Notes: generated by a model from the letters alone, not told the origin. A stretch of 64,000 nt of DNA from an uncultured Paracoccaceae bacterium (GCA_938002605.1 CALLAF010000004.1:1-64000); one strand, 5' to 3'; counted from the first letter of the stretch, positions 51,095 to 58,651 are shown. Translations and numbers: made by a program.

Positions 51095-53175
51095 AATTCG
51101 ACCGGGTCATTATGGTGGATTGGTCTGGCGGCAACGACCGGGGCGCAACCCCGAAAAAAGACGCGATTTGGGCGGCGATTGGCGCAGGCGGCACCACCGA
51201 AGACCCCATCTATTTCCGCAATAGGCAGGTGGCCGAACACTGGCTGCGCGACACCCTGACCGACCTGCGCGACCAAGGATTGCGCGTGCTTTTGGCATTT
51301 GATCTGTGCTTTGCCTATCCCACAGGATTCGCCACGCATTTGATCGGTTCTGAAGATACGCTTGCGCTGTGGGATTGGTTTGCCGCGCGCGTGGAAGATC
51401 GTCCAAACGCCAACAACCGTTTTGATCTTGCCGGGGATATCAACGCCCTATTTCCCGGCGTGGGGCCGTTTTGGTTCAACGGGCTGCAACGCGAAATTCA
51501 GGGGCTTCCCCGCAAAGGCAATGAAAGGCGGGGGCACGGGTTGCCAGAAAAACGCGCAGCCGATCTCGCAGTCAAAGGCAGTTTTTCACCATGGCAACTG
51601 GCGGGGGCCGGCGCGGTTGGCGGTCAGGTGATCATGGGATTGCCCACGCTTTCGCGATTGCGCCATCATTTTGGCGCAGATATTTGCGTTTGGCCGTTTC
51701 AATCCCCGGACGCGCAAATCGTCATGGCCGAGACCTATTTTTCGCAACTTCCCGATCTTGTTACTGCTTCGCCCGAGCCGATCAAAGATGCCGCGCAGGT
51801 GGCCCTATATGCCCGCGCGTTTTCAGCGCTTACCCCGGATGAAATGGCTGCGATGATGGATGTTGCGCCGACGCCCGAAGGCTGGGTGCTTGGTGCAGGA
51901 TCAGCGGACATTTTGCGCGCCAGTCTCGCGCAGCCTGCGCTGCGCAATGATTGTTTTGCGATGCCGCAAGGGGCCTATTGGACCCCGGTAGACACCGCGC
52001 TCGCCCATCTACGCGACCAGCTTGGAACGGTGACGGATGTCGCAGAGGTACCAATCGCACGGACGGCGCACCGGATTTTGGCAGAAGACGTATCTGCGGC
52101 CCGGTCACACCCGCCCGCCCCCAATTCCGCCGTTGATGGCTATGGGTTTGCGGGGCCGATCCCAGCTGGCAGCCATGTCCTGCCTCTTCTCGCGGGGCGC
52201 TCGGCTGCTGGGCAACCCTACAACCATGCGGTCCCCCCCGGCACGGCGATCCGCATTTTGACCGGGGCAAACCTCCCGCAAGGCGTAGATACCGTTATTT
52301 TGCAAGAAGACGTCACCGCGACGGATGATCAAATCGCATTTCATGGGCCGCTGAAAAAGGGTTCAAACGCCCGTGACGCGGGCGAAGATATGCGCAAGGG
52401 CGATGTCATTCTTTCAGCGGGGCACAAAATCACGCCAGCAGACATCGGCACAATGGCTGCCGCTGGCATTGGGCATATTCAGGTGCGCAAACGCTTGCGC
52501 GTTGGTATCTTGTCGACAGGGGATGAATTGCGTGATCCCGGCACGCCCGCGCATGAAGGGCAGATATTTGATGCCAACCGCCCCATGCTTTGCGCGGTTG
52601 TGGCGGGTTGGGGGTACGATGTGATTGACCTTGGCCGCGCGCCGGATGACCGCCCCAAGCTGCGCGCGACCTTGGATGACGCCAGCAAGCGCTGTGATGT
52701 GATTCTAAGTTCTGGCGGGGCCTCTGCGGGCGACGAAGACCATATGTCGGCGCTATTGGCTGACACCGGGTCATTTGCGCTTTGGCGGATTGCAATAAAG
52801 CCGGGCCGCCCGCTAGCGCTTGGGCTATGGAACGACATCCCCGTCTTTGGGCTGCCCGGAAATCCAGTTGCGGCGATGGTCTGCACCTTGATATTTGCGC
52901 GCCCGGCGTTGCACAAATTGGCGGGCGGAGGCTGGGCCGAGACCGAGGGCTATCTATTACCTGCCGCCTTCACGAAATCCAAAAAGGCGGGGCGTCGTGA
53001 ATATCTGCGTGCGCGGGTCACGGATGGCCGCGTGGAGGTCTTTGCTTCCGAAGGGTCAGGTCGGGTTTCTGGGCTAAGTTGGGCGACAGGGCTTGTCGAA
53101 TTGGACGATCCCGCGCAAAAGGTAGCACCGGGCGATCTTGTCCGTTTCATTCCTTTTGGAAACTTCGCGTTATGA
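51091..53175 (+). CDS. moeA: Two-domain protein: DUF429-like N-terminus fused to MoeA
   Basis: A 694-residue protein. Residues 1 to about 285 form a separate domain beginning FDRVIMVDWSGGNDRGATPKKDAIW, with VLLAFDLCFAYPTGFATHL; this resembles a DUF429-type ribonuclease-H-like fold, whose function is unknown. From about 300 onwards it is a complete MoeA, the molybdopterin molybdenum transferase: NSAVDGYGFAG, LTGANLPQGVDTVILQED, GILSTGDELRDPG, SSGGASAGDEDHMSALL and GLPGNPVAAMV. The MoeA half should insert molybdenum. The role of the N-terminal half is open. The stop overlaps the ATG of a GNAT gene. Confidence 0.9.
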   Translation: MKFDRVIMVDWSGGNDRGATPKKDAIWAAIGAGGTTEDPIYFRNRQVAEHWLRDTLTDLRDQGLRVLLAFDLCFAYPTGFATHLIGSEDTLALWDWFAARVEDRPNANNRFDLAGDINALFPGVGPFWFNGLQREIQGLPRKGNERRGHGLPEKRAADLAVKGSFSPWQLAGAGAVGGQVIMGLPTLSRLRHHFGADICVWPFQSPDAQIVMAETYFSQLPDLVTASPEPIKDAAQVALYARAFSALTPDEMAAMMDVAPTPEGWVLGAGSADILRASLAQPALRNDCFAMPQGAYWTPVDTALAHLRDQLGTVTDVAEVPIARTAHRILAEDVSAARSHPPAPNSAVDGYGFAGPIPAGSHVLPLLAGRSAAGQPYNHAVPPGTAIRILTGANLPQGVDTVILQEDVTATDDQIAFHGPLKKGSNARDAGEDMRKGDVILSAGHKITPADIGTMAAAGIGHIQVRKRLRVGILSTGDELRDPGTPAHEGQIFDANRPMLCAVVAGWGYDVIDLGRAPDDRPKLRATLDDASKRCDVILSSGGASAGDEDHMSALLADTGSFALWRIAIKPGRPLALGLWNDIPVFGLPGNPVAAMVCTLIFARPALHKLAGGGWAETEGYLLPAAFTKSKKAGRREYLRARVTDGRVEVFASEGSGRVSGLSWATGLVELDDPAQKVAPGDLVRFIPFGNFAL

Positions 53176-53750
53176 AAATTACAGTTGGCATTCCTGACGC
53201 TAGCCGCGGCGAAGCAGCGGCCCTATATTGGGAGGCTTTTGGCACCAAGCTGGGCTTTACCATGGGGCCGAAATACCGCGCGCTTGTCTATATCAACCGG
53301 GTGATGCGGTCGGATCATGGGATTTGCGCCCATGACGCGCAAGGGCGGTTGATCGGGGTGGCGGGATTTAAAACCTCGCAAGGGGCGCTTGTCGGCGGTA
53401 GTTTTACCGATATCCGCAAAGTTTACGGTTGGGTTGGCGCCGCGATCCGGGTCAAGCTGATGGGAACACTTGAACGTGACACCGAAAACGAACGTTTCTT
53501 AATGGACGGGTTGTTTGTCGCGCACGAGGCCCGTGGCAAAGGGGTTGGCACTGCCCTGTTGAATGAAGTCAGTGCAGAGGCCAAACGCAGGGGTTATCGA
53601 CAGGTTCGGCTTGATGTGGTGGACACAAACCCACGCGCCCGCGCACTTTATCTGCACGAAGGGTTCCGCGAAGTTGAGACCCACAAAATGGGACTTTTAC
53701 GTTATATTTTTGGGTTCAACGCGGCGACAATTATGGTCCGCGACGTCTAG
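53172..53750 (+). CDS. GNAT family N-acetyltransferase
   Basis: A 192-residue acetyltransferase at the end of the molybdenum-cofactor cluster. The acetyl-CoA binding loop is VAHEARGKGVGTALL, followed by RLDVVDTNPRARALYLHEGF. The start ATG lies in the last codon of moeA (ATGA). The substrate is unknown; association with the cofactor cluster may be only by operon. Its stop lies four bases inside the convergent mbfA gene. Confidence 0.85.
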   Translation: MKITVGIPDASRGEAAALYWEAFGTKLGFTMGPKYRALVYINRVMRSDHGICAHDAQGRLIGVAGFKTSQGALVGGSFTDIRKVYGWVGAAIRVKLMGTLERDTENERFLMDGLFVAHEARGKGVGTALLNEVSAEAKRRGYRQVRLDVVDTNPRARALYLHEGFREVETHKMGLLRYIFGFNAATIMVRDV

Positions 53751-54727
53751 CCGGAACCAATAAGCGCCCCTGCCGCGAACACCAATGCCCCACCTAGAAC
53801 GACCTGAAAAGCGGCCCGTAAAAACGGTGTGTTCATATAGCGGTTTTGAATCCAGGCAATTGCCCAGAGCTCAACGAAAACCACAACAAGCGCAATGATC
53901 GTCGCGGTCCAAAACTCGGGAATAAGATAAGGCATCGCGTGCCCAAGCCCGCCAAGCGTCGTCATCACCCCCGCCGCAATCCCGCGTTTGATGGGTGATC
54001 CGCGCCCTGACAGCTGCCCATCATCTGACGCAGCTTCGGTAAAGCCCATTGAAATTCCCGCCCCAACAGACGCAGCAAGCCCAACAAGAAATGTGGTCCA
54101 CGTATCTTGTGTCGCAAATGCGACGGCAAAGATTGGCGCCAGTGTCGACACCGACCCATCCATCAAGCCCGCCAACCCGGGCTGAACCCAAGTTAAGACA
54201 AACTGACGGTGCGCCGCGACTTCTTCGGCAGTTTTTTCAGCGTCACCCAAATGTTCCTGCGCCAAAGCCTCGGCGGTATCTGCATGCCCTGCCTCGGCGA
54301 CGGCAAGATCACCCAACAGCTGTCGGGTCCCGGCATCCGCAGTTTTGGACGCCGCTAATAGATAGAACTGTTCTGCGTCGTGTTCCATCTGCGCGGCTTG
54401 CTCGCGGATACGTTCAAGCCCAAGGTTTTCGATCAACCACACAGGGCTGCGCGCGTAAAACCCCGACACATGTTCGCGTCGGATCAGCGGGATCAGATCA
54501 CCAAACCGCGAAGTGTGCATTTCAATAAGCCGACGGCGATGATCGTCTTCTTCAGCGGCCATACCATCAAACACGGCGGCAGAGGCCGGAAAATCGGCAC
54601 GCAAGTGGTTTGCATAGCTACGATAGATACGCGCATCGTCTTCCTCGGAAGAAATGGCTAACGCCAGTATCTCCTGCTCTGACAAATCCTTAAAGCGGCG
54701 ACGGCTGGCAATTCCGGGGATAATCAA
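53747..54727 (-). CDS. mbfA: MbfA: ferritin-like domain fused to a VIT-type iron exporter
   Basis: A 326-residue membrane protein. Residues 20-165 form an erythrin/rubrerythrin-like ferritin domain with two ExxH-type iron motifs (AAEEDDHRRRL and AVAEAGHAD) and paired glutamates in SSEEDDARIYRSY; residues 175-326 form a CCC1/VIT1-type membrane domain with WVQPGLAGLMDGSVSTLAP. In rhizobia such MbfA proteins export iron and protect against iron and peroxide stress, and are repressed by Irr under low iron. The start is a TTG at 54727 behind the ribosome binding site AGGAG. An Irr-type box lies just upstream. Confidence 0.93.
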   Translation of the reverse strand: MIIPGIASRRRFKDLSEQEILALAISSEEDDARIYRSYANHLRADFPASAAVFDGMAAEEDDHRRRLIEMHTSRFGDLIPLIRREHVSGFYARSPVWLIENLGLERIREQAAQMEHDAEQFYLLAASKTADAGTRQLLGDLAVAEAGHADTAEALAQEHLGDAEKTAEEVAAHRQFVLTWVQPGLAGLMDGSVSTLAPIFAVAFATQDTWTTFLVGLAASVGAGISMGFTEAASDDGQLSGRGSPIKRGIAAGVMTTLGGLGHAMPYLIPEFWTATIIALVVVFVELWAIAWIQNRYMNTPFLRAAFQVVLGGALVFAAGALIGSG

Positions 54728-54737
54728 GGGTCTCCTG

Positions 54738-54754
54738 TTTAGAATAATTCTAAC
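54738..54754. promoter_or_regulatory. Irr-type iron-control element (ICE) upstream of mbfA
   Basis: TTTAGAATAATTCTAAC matches the ICE or Irr box consensus TTTAGAA-N3-TTCTAAA, with perfect arms except the last base. It lies 10 to 27 bases from the mbfA start codon, over the expected promoter or leader. Irr is known to repress mbfA homologues from such sites in low iron. The opposite-facing small secreted gene starts 117 bases away, so it may or may not be affected. Confidence 0.85.
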
Positions 54755-54822
54755 TTAGCTCATCCAGCCTTTCGGTCAATCTTAAAAAGTGAACCGGTTA
54801 GTTCAGGTTTTGCTTGATATAG

Positions 54823-54841
54823 AAACTAAACAGTTTAGTTT
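54823..54841. promoter_or_regulatory. Perfect 19-base palindrome upstream of the small secreted protein
   Basis: AAACTAAACAGTTTAGTTT is a perfect palindrome with a one-base centre, 29 bases before the ATG of the small secreted protein. It looks like an operator for a TetR dimer, and a TetR gene follows 75 bases after that small gene. A related copy, GAACCGGTTAGTTC, lies about 30 bases upstream. The link to TetR is inferred from spacing and from a similar ACTAAAC site in front of tetR. Confidence 0.65.
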
Positions 54842-54870
54842 ACTTCCAAGGCATCAGAAAGGAATCAGCC

Positions 54871-55053
54871 ATGAACCGTCTTTTCCCAGCGATCGTTTTC
54901 GTCACATTGCTCAGCGCATCTGCGGGGCACGCGTTTTCAGTTAACCTACCGCTGCTTACCTATCCCCCGCACCCGGTGACGCCGACCGCGGACCAATCTT
55001 GCGTTGATCTAACCACGTTGGACGCACCTGCCTGTCCGGAGGACGCAGAATAG
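54871..55053 (+). CDS. Small exported protein next to the TetR gene
   Basis: A 60-residue protein with signal peptide MNRLFPAIVFVTLLSASAGHA (cleavage after GHA), leaving a mature piece of about 39 residues with two cysteines (SCVDL and ACPED) that could form a disulfide. AAAGGA lies 7-12 bases before the ATG. No family is recognised. A 19-base palindrome overlaps its probable promoter, and the TetR gene downstream carries a similar element, so it may be regulated by TetR. Confidence 0.7.
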   Translation: MNRLFPAIVFVTLLSASAGHAFSVNLPLLTYPPHPVTPTADQSCVDLTTLDAPACPEDAE

Positions 55054-55072
55054 TCTCATCGTTACGTCACGC

Positions 55073-55102
55073 TTGCCTGAACTAAACCGGGCAGTTTATA
55101 GT
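55073..55102 (+). promoter_or_regulatory. Promoter and operator-like repeat of the tetR gene
   Basis: A likely sigma-70 promoter is TTGCCT (55073-55078) and TATAGT (55097-55102) with an 18-base spacer. Between them ACTAAAC (55081-55087) and GTTTATAGT (55094-55102) form an imperfect inverted repeat. The stretch CCTGAACTAAACCGG recurs, reversed and with one base less, at 54793-54807. This looks like autoregulation by the TetR protein; it remains inference. Confidence 0.55.
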
Positions 55103-55128
55103 TGAGGTCCCCACGAGGAGGCGGACCT

Positions 55129-55746
55129 ATGCCTGATGGCGCTGTAGAACCCAAAAAAGGACGCAAGTTTGATCAGGTGCTTGAGGGCGCGCGAACTGTA
55201 TTCCTGCGCGATGGCTTTGAAGGCGCATCTGTGGACGACATCGCCAAGGCGGCGGGCGTGTCAAAGGCGACGCTATATAGCTACTTTCCAGACAAACGTT
55301 TCTTGTTCTTGCAAGTCACAAAGGCAGAATGCTGCGCGCAAGCTGAGCGGGCGATTGAAGCAATCGACATGGACGCCCCTGTCGAAGACGTTCTGTATCA
55401 AGCCGCCCGCGAGATTGGGGAATTCATTACCTCTGAATTTGGGATGCGCATTTTCCGGGTCTGCGTCGGTGAAGGCGGGCGTTTCCCTGAATTGGGACAG
55501 CAGTTTTACGAAAGCGGCCCAATGATGGTCCGCAGCCGGCTAGAAGATTACTTTGAATGTGCAATTTCCAAAGGCGATTTGGTGATTGAAGACCGCACGC
55601 TGGCCGCTGACCAGTTCAACGAACTCTGCCGCGCGGATATCTTTCCGCGTATGCTTTTCAACATCACTGACACCTTCTCAGACAGCGAAAAACACCGGAT
55701 CGCCAAAGGCGCGGTTGAAGTGTTTTTGGCAAAGTATGGTGTGTAA
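55129..55746 (+). CDS. TetR/AcrR family transcriptional regulator
   Basis: A 205-residue repressor. The N-terminal helix-turn-helix is at about residues 10-55 (ARTVFLRDGFEGASVDDIAKAAGVSKATLYSYFPDK), in pieces FLRDGFEGASVDDI and SKATLYSYFPDK. The C-terminal domain is of the AcrR type with unusually many cysteines (ECCAQ, VCVGEGG, FECAIS, ELCRAD). The ATG at 55129 follows AGGAGGC. Palindromes in front of this gene and its neighbour suggest that it represses both. Confidence 0.9.
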   Translation: MPDGAVEPKKGRKFDQVLEGARTVFLRDGFEGASVDDIAKAAGVSKATLYSYFPDKRFLFLQVTKAECCAQAERAIEAIDMDAPVEDVLYQAAREIGEFITSEFGMRIFRVCVGEGGRFPELGQQFYESGPMMVRSRLEDYFECAISKGDLVIEDRTLAADQFNELCRADIFPRMLFNITDTFSDSEKHRIAKGAVEVFLAKYGV

Positions 55747-55763
55747 GCGCAGGCGCTGGATTT

Positions 55764-55786
55764 GGGCCCGATACGGCACCGGGCCC
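55764..55786. terminator. Hairpin between convergent tetR and alcohol dehydrogenase genes
   Basis: GGGCCCG (55764-55770) pairs with CGGGCCC (55780-55786) around a nine-base loop. It sits between the stop codons of two convergent genes, so it could terminate either. No T run follows on either strand. Confidence 0.4.
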
Positions 55787-55792
55787 TATGGG

Positions 55793-56905
55793 TTAGTATT
55801 CCACAACGGCCCGGATCGACTTCCCGGCGTGCATTAATTCAAAACCCTCGTTGATATCTTCAAGCTTCAGCTTATGCGTGATCATCGGATCGATTTCGAT
55901 TTTGCCGTTCATGTACCAATCAACGATTTTGGGGACATCTGTACGCCCTTTTGCACCGCCAAATGCGGTCCCGCGCCAGCTGCGTCCGGTGACCAGCTGG
56001 AACGGGCGGGTCGAGATTTCAGCGCCTGCGGGGGCCACCCCGATGATGATACTTTCGCCCCAGCCTTTATGTGCAGCCTCAAGTGCGGTGCGCATCACGC
56101 CAACGTTGCCCGTGGCATCAAACGTATAATCGGCACCGCCGCCAGTCAGTTCAACAAGGTGCGCAACCAGATCGCCCTCTACTTTGGACGGGTTTACGAA
56201 ATCGGTCATGCCGAAATGGCGACCCATTTCCGCTTTGGCGTCGTTCATATCAACGCCGACAATCTGATCAGCCCCCGCAAGACGTAGCCCTTGCAAGACG
56301 TTCAAGCCGATTCCACCAAGGCCAAATACAATCGCGCGACTACCAATTTCGACTTTGGCCGTGTTTATGACAGCCCCGATCCCAGTCGTCACACCACAGC
56401 CGATATAGCAAATCTTATCGAACGGTGCGTCTTTACGGACCTTCGCAAGTGCAATTTCCGGCACGACCGTATGATTCGCAAACGTCGAGCAGCCCATATA
56501 GTGATGGATCGGCGTCCCATCGAGCATTGAAAACCGTGTTGATCCGTCGGGCAGCAGCCCCGCCCCTTGGGTAGACCGAATTTTCTGGCAAAGATTTGTC
56601 TTGGGATTCAGACAATATTCGCATTCGCGGCACTCTGGCGTATAAAGCGGGATCACATGATCGCCGACCTCAAGCGTCGTGACGCCTTCACCAACTTCGA
56701 TCACCACGCCCGCGCCCTCATGGCCAAGAATCGCTGGGAAAATACCCTCGAGATCATCGCCGGATCGTGTGAATTCATCTGTATGGCAAAGACCGGTTGC
56801 TTTGATTTCGACCAAGACCTCGCCTGCGCGTGGCCCTTCAAGGTTCACTTCCATCACTTCTAGCGGTTGCCCCGCTGCCATTGCCACTGCTGCACGTGTC
56901 CGCAT
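55793..56905 (-). CDS. S-(hydroxymethyl)glutathione dehydrogenase / class III alcohol dehydrogenase
   Basis: A 370-residue zinc-dependent alcohol dehydrogenase of class III. Catalytic zinc ligands lie in GLCHTDEF (about residue 38) and GHEGAG, the structural zinc in ECRECEYCLNPKTNLC, and the NAD site in FGLGGIGLNVLQGLRLAGA. It oxidises S-hydroxymethylglutathione, formed from formaldehyde and glutathione, and can reduce S-nitrosoglutathione. GGAG lies ahead of the ATG at 56905. Together with gshA and fdhD it points to a formaldehyde-to-formate route, but S-formylglutathione hydrolase is not in the window. Confidence 0.94.
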   Translation of the reverse strand: MRTRAAVAMAAGQPLEVMEVNLEGPRAGEVLVEIKATGLCHTDEFTRSGDDLEGIFPAILGHEGAGVVIEVGEGVTTLEVGDHVIPLYTPECRECEYCLNPKTNLCQKIRSTQGAGLLPDGSTRFSMLDGTPIHHYMGCSTFANHTVVPEIALAKVRKDAPFDKICYIGCGVTTGIGAVINTAKVEIGSRAIVFGLGGIGLNVLQGLRLAGADQIVGVDMNDAKAEMGRHFGMTDFVNPSKVEGDLVAHLVELTGGGADYTFDATGNVGVMRTALEAAHKGWGESIIIGVAPAGAEISTRPFQLVTGRSWRGTAFGGAKGRTDVPKIVDWYMNGKIEIDPMITHKLKLEDINEGFELMHAGKSIRAVVEY

Positions 56906-57012
56906 TTTCATCTCCATTTGTTTGCCGCAACGATCTGCGAAAAATACGGAAACTGCAACGACGGTTTTGTTTCAGCTTGCACTGGTTTGGACAAATACCG
57001 CATGATCAAAAG

Positions 57013-57276
57013 ATGAGATATATCCTTCCGTTTCTTGTACTTTCTGCCTGTACCGCTGCAATGCCCAGCCTGCCCGAGGCTCAAGACGACACATGTGGCG
57101 CCGCAAAACACGCCGATTTGATTGGGCAAGACGCCACAGCACTTGAACGTGTTCTGATTCTGGGAATGGTCCGGGTCACGCGCCCAGGCGACATTGTCAC
57201 TATGGATTTCCGGCCCGAGCGGATCAATTTTAAAATCGACGCCGACGAAAAGATCGCAGCGATTACCTGCGGTTAG
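57013..57276 (+). CDS. Small I78-type peptidase inhibitor lipoprotein
   Basis: An 87-residue secreted lipoprotein with signal MRYILPFLVLSAC (lipobox LSAC). The mature part carries CGAAKHADLIGQDATALE and RPGDIVTMDFRPERINFKID, the pattern of the I78 family of elastase-type peptidase inhibitors, which have a two-cysteine fold. The ATG is at 57013; there is no clear ribosome binding site. It is divergent from the class III alcohol dehydrogenase gene. Confidence 0.85.
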   Translation: MRYILPFLVLSACTAAMPSLPEAQDDTCGAAKHADLIGQDATALERVLILGMVRVTRPGDIVTMDFRPERINFKIDADEKIAAITCG

Positions 57277-57435
57277 GTTGTTTTAAAGGAAAGTGGTCCC
57301 CGGCATCGCGAACGAGGTGGGGGCAATTAGCCGCAACACCGGGGTAGCAATTTGCTATAACGAAACCCTTGCATGCAGATGTGACCCGATTGGGTAAGAC
57401 CTGCGGCGCTAACGCGGTAATATTAAGGCGCAAAC

Positions 57436-57510
57436 ATGGCGCTTGCCCTTACGGGCTTGATTTTCTTTCTCTTTGGCGCGACGATTTGCTATGAACATAC
57501 ACCCGACTGA
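57436..57510 (+). other. Possible 24-residue hydrophobic peptide before the DUF2794 gene
   Basis: ATG at 57436 opens a frame of 24 residues, MALALTGLIFFLFGATICYE and HTPD, mostly one hydrophobic helix, ending by overlapping the DUF2794 start by 20 bases. No ribosome binding site is obvious and no relatives are known to me. It might be a leader peptide or chance. The rest of the 214-base region before DUF2794 holds nothing I recognise. Confidence 0.2.
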
Positions 57511-57843
57511 TCCGTTTTCGCACTCACCTCAAATCGCATTCCATCGCACTGAAATAGCCATAATCTTAGGGCTTTACGGCCGTATGGTCGCAGCGGGTGA
57601 ATGGTCGCAGCGGGTGAATGGCGGGATTACGGCATTTCATGCCTGCGCGAAGTCGCCGTGTTTTCGATCTTTCGGCGCGCTGCGGAACATCCGCTGTACC
57701 GGATCGAAAAACGCCCCAAGCTACGCCAACGCCAAGGCCAATATGCGGTGATAGGCATGGATGGGCAGGTGCTCAAGCGCGGCCACGATCTACGGCAGGT
57801 TTTGCGCGTACTAGAACGCAAACTGATCCGCGCAGTTGAGTAA
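57491..57843 (+). pseudogene. DUF2794 protein broken by a 17-bp tandem duplication
   Basis: The DUF2794 family has about 115 residues. Here the N-terminus (FHRTEIAIILGLYGRMVAAGEW) is in one frame, and the rest (GEWRDYGISCLREVAVFS, FRRAAEHPLYRIEKRPKL, GHDLRQVLRVLERKLIRAVE) is in another. The cause is seen directly: ATGGTCGCAGCGGGTGA occurs twice in tandem, at 57584-57600 and 57601-57617. Deleting one copy restores a single frame across the conserved MVAAGEWRDY. The ATG within the second copy could restart an 80-residue C-terminal piece. Either a true inactivation, a reversible slippage site or a sequencing/assembly error. Confidence 0.85.
57584..57617 (+). repeat. 17-bp tandem duplication inside the DUF2794 gene
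   Basis: Two perfect adjacent copies of ATGGTCGCAGCGGGTGA. The unit is not a multiple of three, so it shifts the frame; loss of one copy by slippage would repair the gene. Confidence 0.95.
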
Positions 57844-57847
57844 TTTA

Positions 57848-57909
57848 ATACCTGACTAAAAATGTCGGATTGACTCACGGCCGTATATCAGATTAAATTA
57901 ATCAGGTAT
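57848..57909. promoter_or_regulatory. Candidate iron-responsive region upstream of hemP
   Basis: The AT-rich stretch before hemP holds ATACCTGA (57848-57855) and TCAGGTAT (57902-57909), a perfect eight-base inverted repeat, and within it CTGAC-N7-GTCGG (57852-57868), a second imperfect inverted repeat. Haem-uptake genes in this family are controlled by iron through such palindromes, for example Irr or IscR-type sites. The exact regulator is not clear from the sequence. Confidence 0.45.
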
Positions 57910-57958
57910 CAAGCCACCTGTTCGCGTGACAGCAAGCCAATCCGTCAATTCCCAAGGG

Positions 57959-57980
57959 TGAAAGTACGCAGACACTTTCA
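57959..57980 (+). promoter_or_regulatory. Hairpin in the hemP leader
   Basis: TGAAAGT (57959-57965) and ACTTTCA (57974-57980) form a perfect seven-pair stem with an eight-base loop, 27 bases before the hemP ATG. It may affect message stability or be an operator. Nothing else recognisable lies between it and the ribosome binding site AAGGAA. Confidence 0.35.
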
Positions 57981-58007
57981 TGCCTTCGTCACCTCAAGGA
58001 ACTAAAC

Positions 58008-58175
58008 ATGTCATTCCACAGCGTCCCGCGCCCACAACCGAGCACCGCACCGAAATTGCCCACTTATGATGCCGAAGTGCTGACACAAGATGGCGATCTC
58101 GCCAATATCGTCCTGCGCGATCAGACATATACGCTTCGCATTACGCGCGCTGGAAAACTGATTCTTACAAAATGA
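58008..58175 (+). CDS. hemP: Haemin uptake protein HemP
   Basis: A 55-residue protein whose C-terminus LRITRAGKLILTK is the hallmark of HemP (family PF10636), and whose middle LTQDGDLANIVLRDQTYTL fits the SxxLFxGxxxxxIxHxGxxYxLR pattern loosely. HemP-like proteins are iron-controlled and needed for expression of haem uptake in some species. AAGGAA lies before the ATG at 58008. The stop overlaps the next ATG (ATGA), so the two are translated together. No haem receptor gene is in the window. Confidence 0.9.
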   Translation: MSFHSVPRPQPSTAPKLPTYDAEVLTQDGDLANIVLRDQTYTLRITRAGKLILTK

Positions 58176-58651
58176 CCGCAGCATTTCGCAATCCCGGCGG
58201 TGCGGCTATCGGCCAATTGGCCGACCAATCGCCGCTTGCGCGCTATGTCGTTCTATATTTCCGGATGTGGTGTGACGGCCCCGAAGGGCAAACAGCGGTC
58301 TGGAAGGATCTCGCATCTGGTTTGGGCGAGGCACAAGCGCGATCAACCTTGGAAATTCTCGAAAGCCTGTTCGACTTTTGTGCGCGCCACCGCCGGCGCC
58401 CACTGATGCGCCACGCGGTGGATTGCCGGTGTCTTGGCGCAGACGAAGCCTGTTTTGCGCATTTTGTGACCACCGCAGCCGAGGGTGATCGTCAAGACGC
58501 GATGCTGATCGCCACCCTGTTGGTACGCACCGATGTCGCCCCTATCATCACCCCGATCGCCGCTGATTTGGGATGTGCTTTAAAACGCATGATGAAACGG
58601 CAAAGGCCGCCGCTTCAACGCTGCGCACCAATCACCGCTACGGTCCACTAA
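58172..58651 (+). CDS. HemP-linked protein of unknown function
   Basis: A 159-residue protein of unknown family with many cysteines and histidines in the middle (FCARHRRRPLMRHAVDCRCLGADEACFAHF, in pieces DFCARHRRRPLMRHAVDC and CRCLGADEACFAHF). This pattern hints at metal or haem binding. It is coupled to hemP by an ATGA overlap, which is strong evidence for a shared task in iron or haem handling. It is also found after hemP in related bacteria. The 3' end overlaps the convergent peptidase gene by four bases. Confidence 0.75.
   Translation: MTAAFRNPGGAAIGQLADQSPLARYVVLYFRMWCDGPEGQTAVWKDLASGLGEAQARSTLEILESLFDFCARHRRRPLMRHAVDCRCLGADEACFAHFVTTAAEGDRQDAMLIATLLVRTDVAPIITPIAADLGCALKRMMKRQRPPLQRCAPITATVH

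Noticed and set aside
51091-53175. The long moeA gene as two separate genes
   Set aside because: The frame is continuous with no internal stop, and no ribosome binding site or good start appears at the domain border.
57277-57490. A structured RNA gene in the region before DUF2794
   Set aside because: No match to 4.5S RNA, 6S RNA, tmRNA or tRNA patterns; only a four-pair GCCC/GGGC hairpin is seen.
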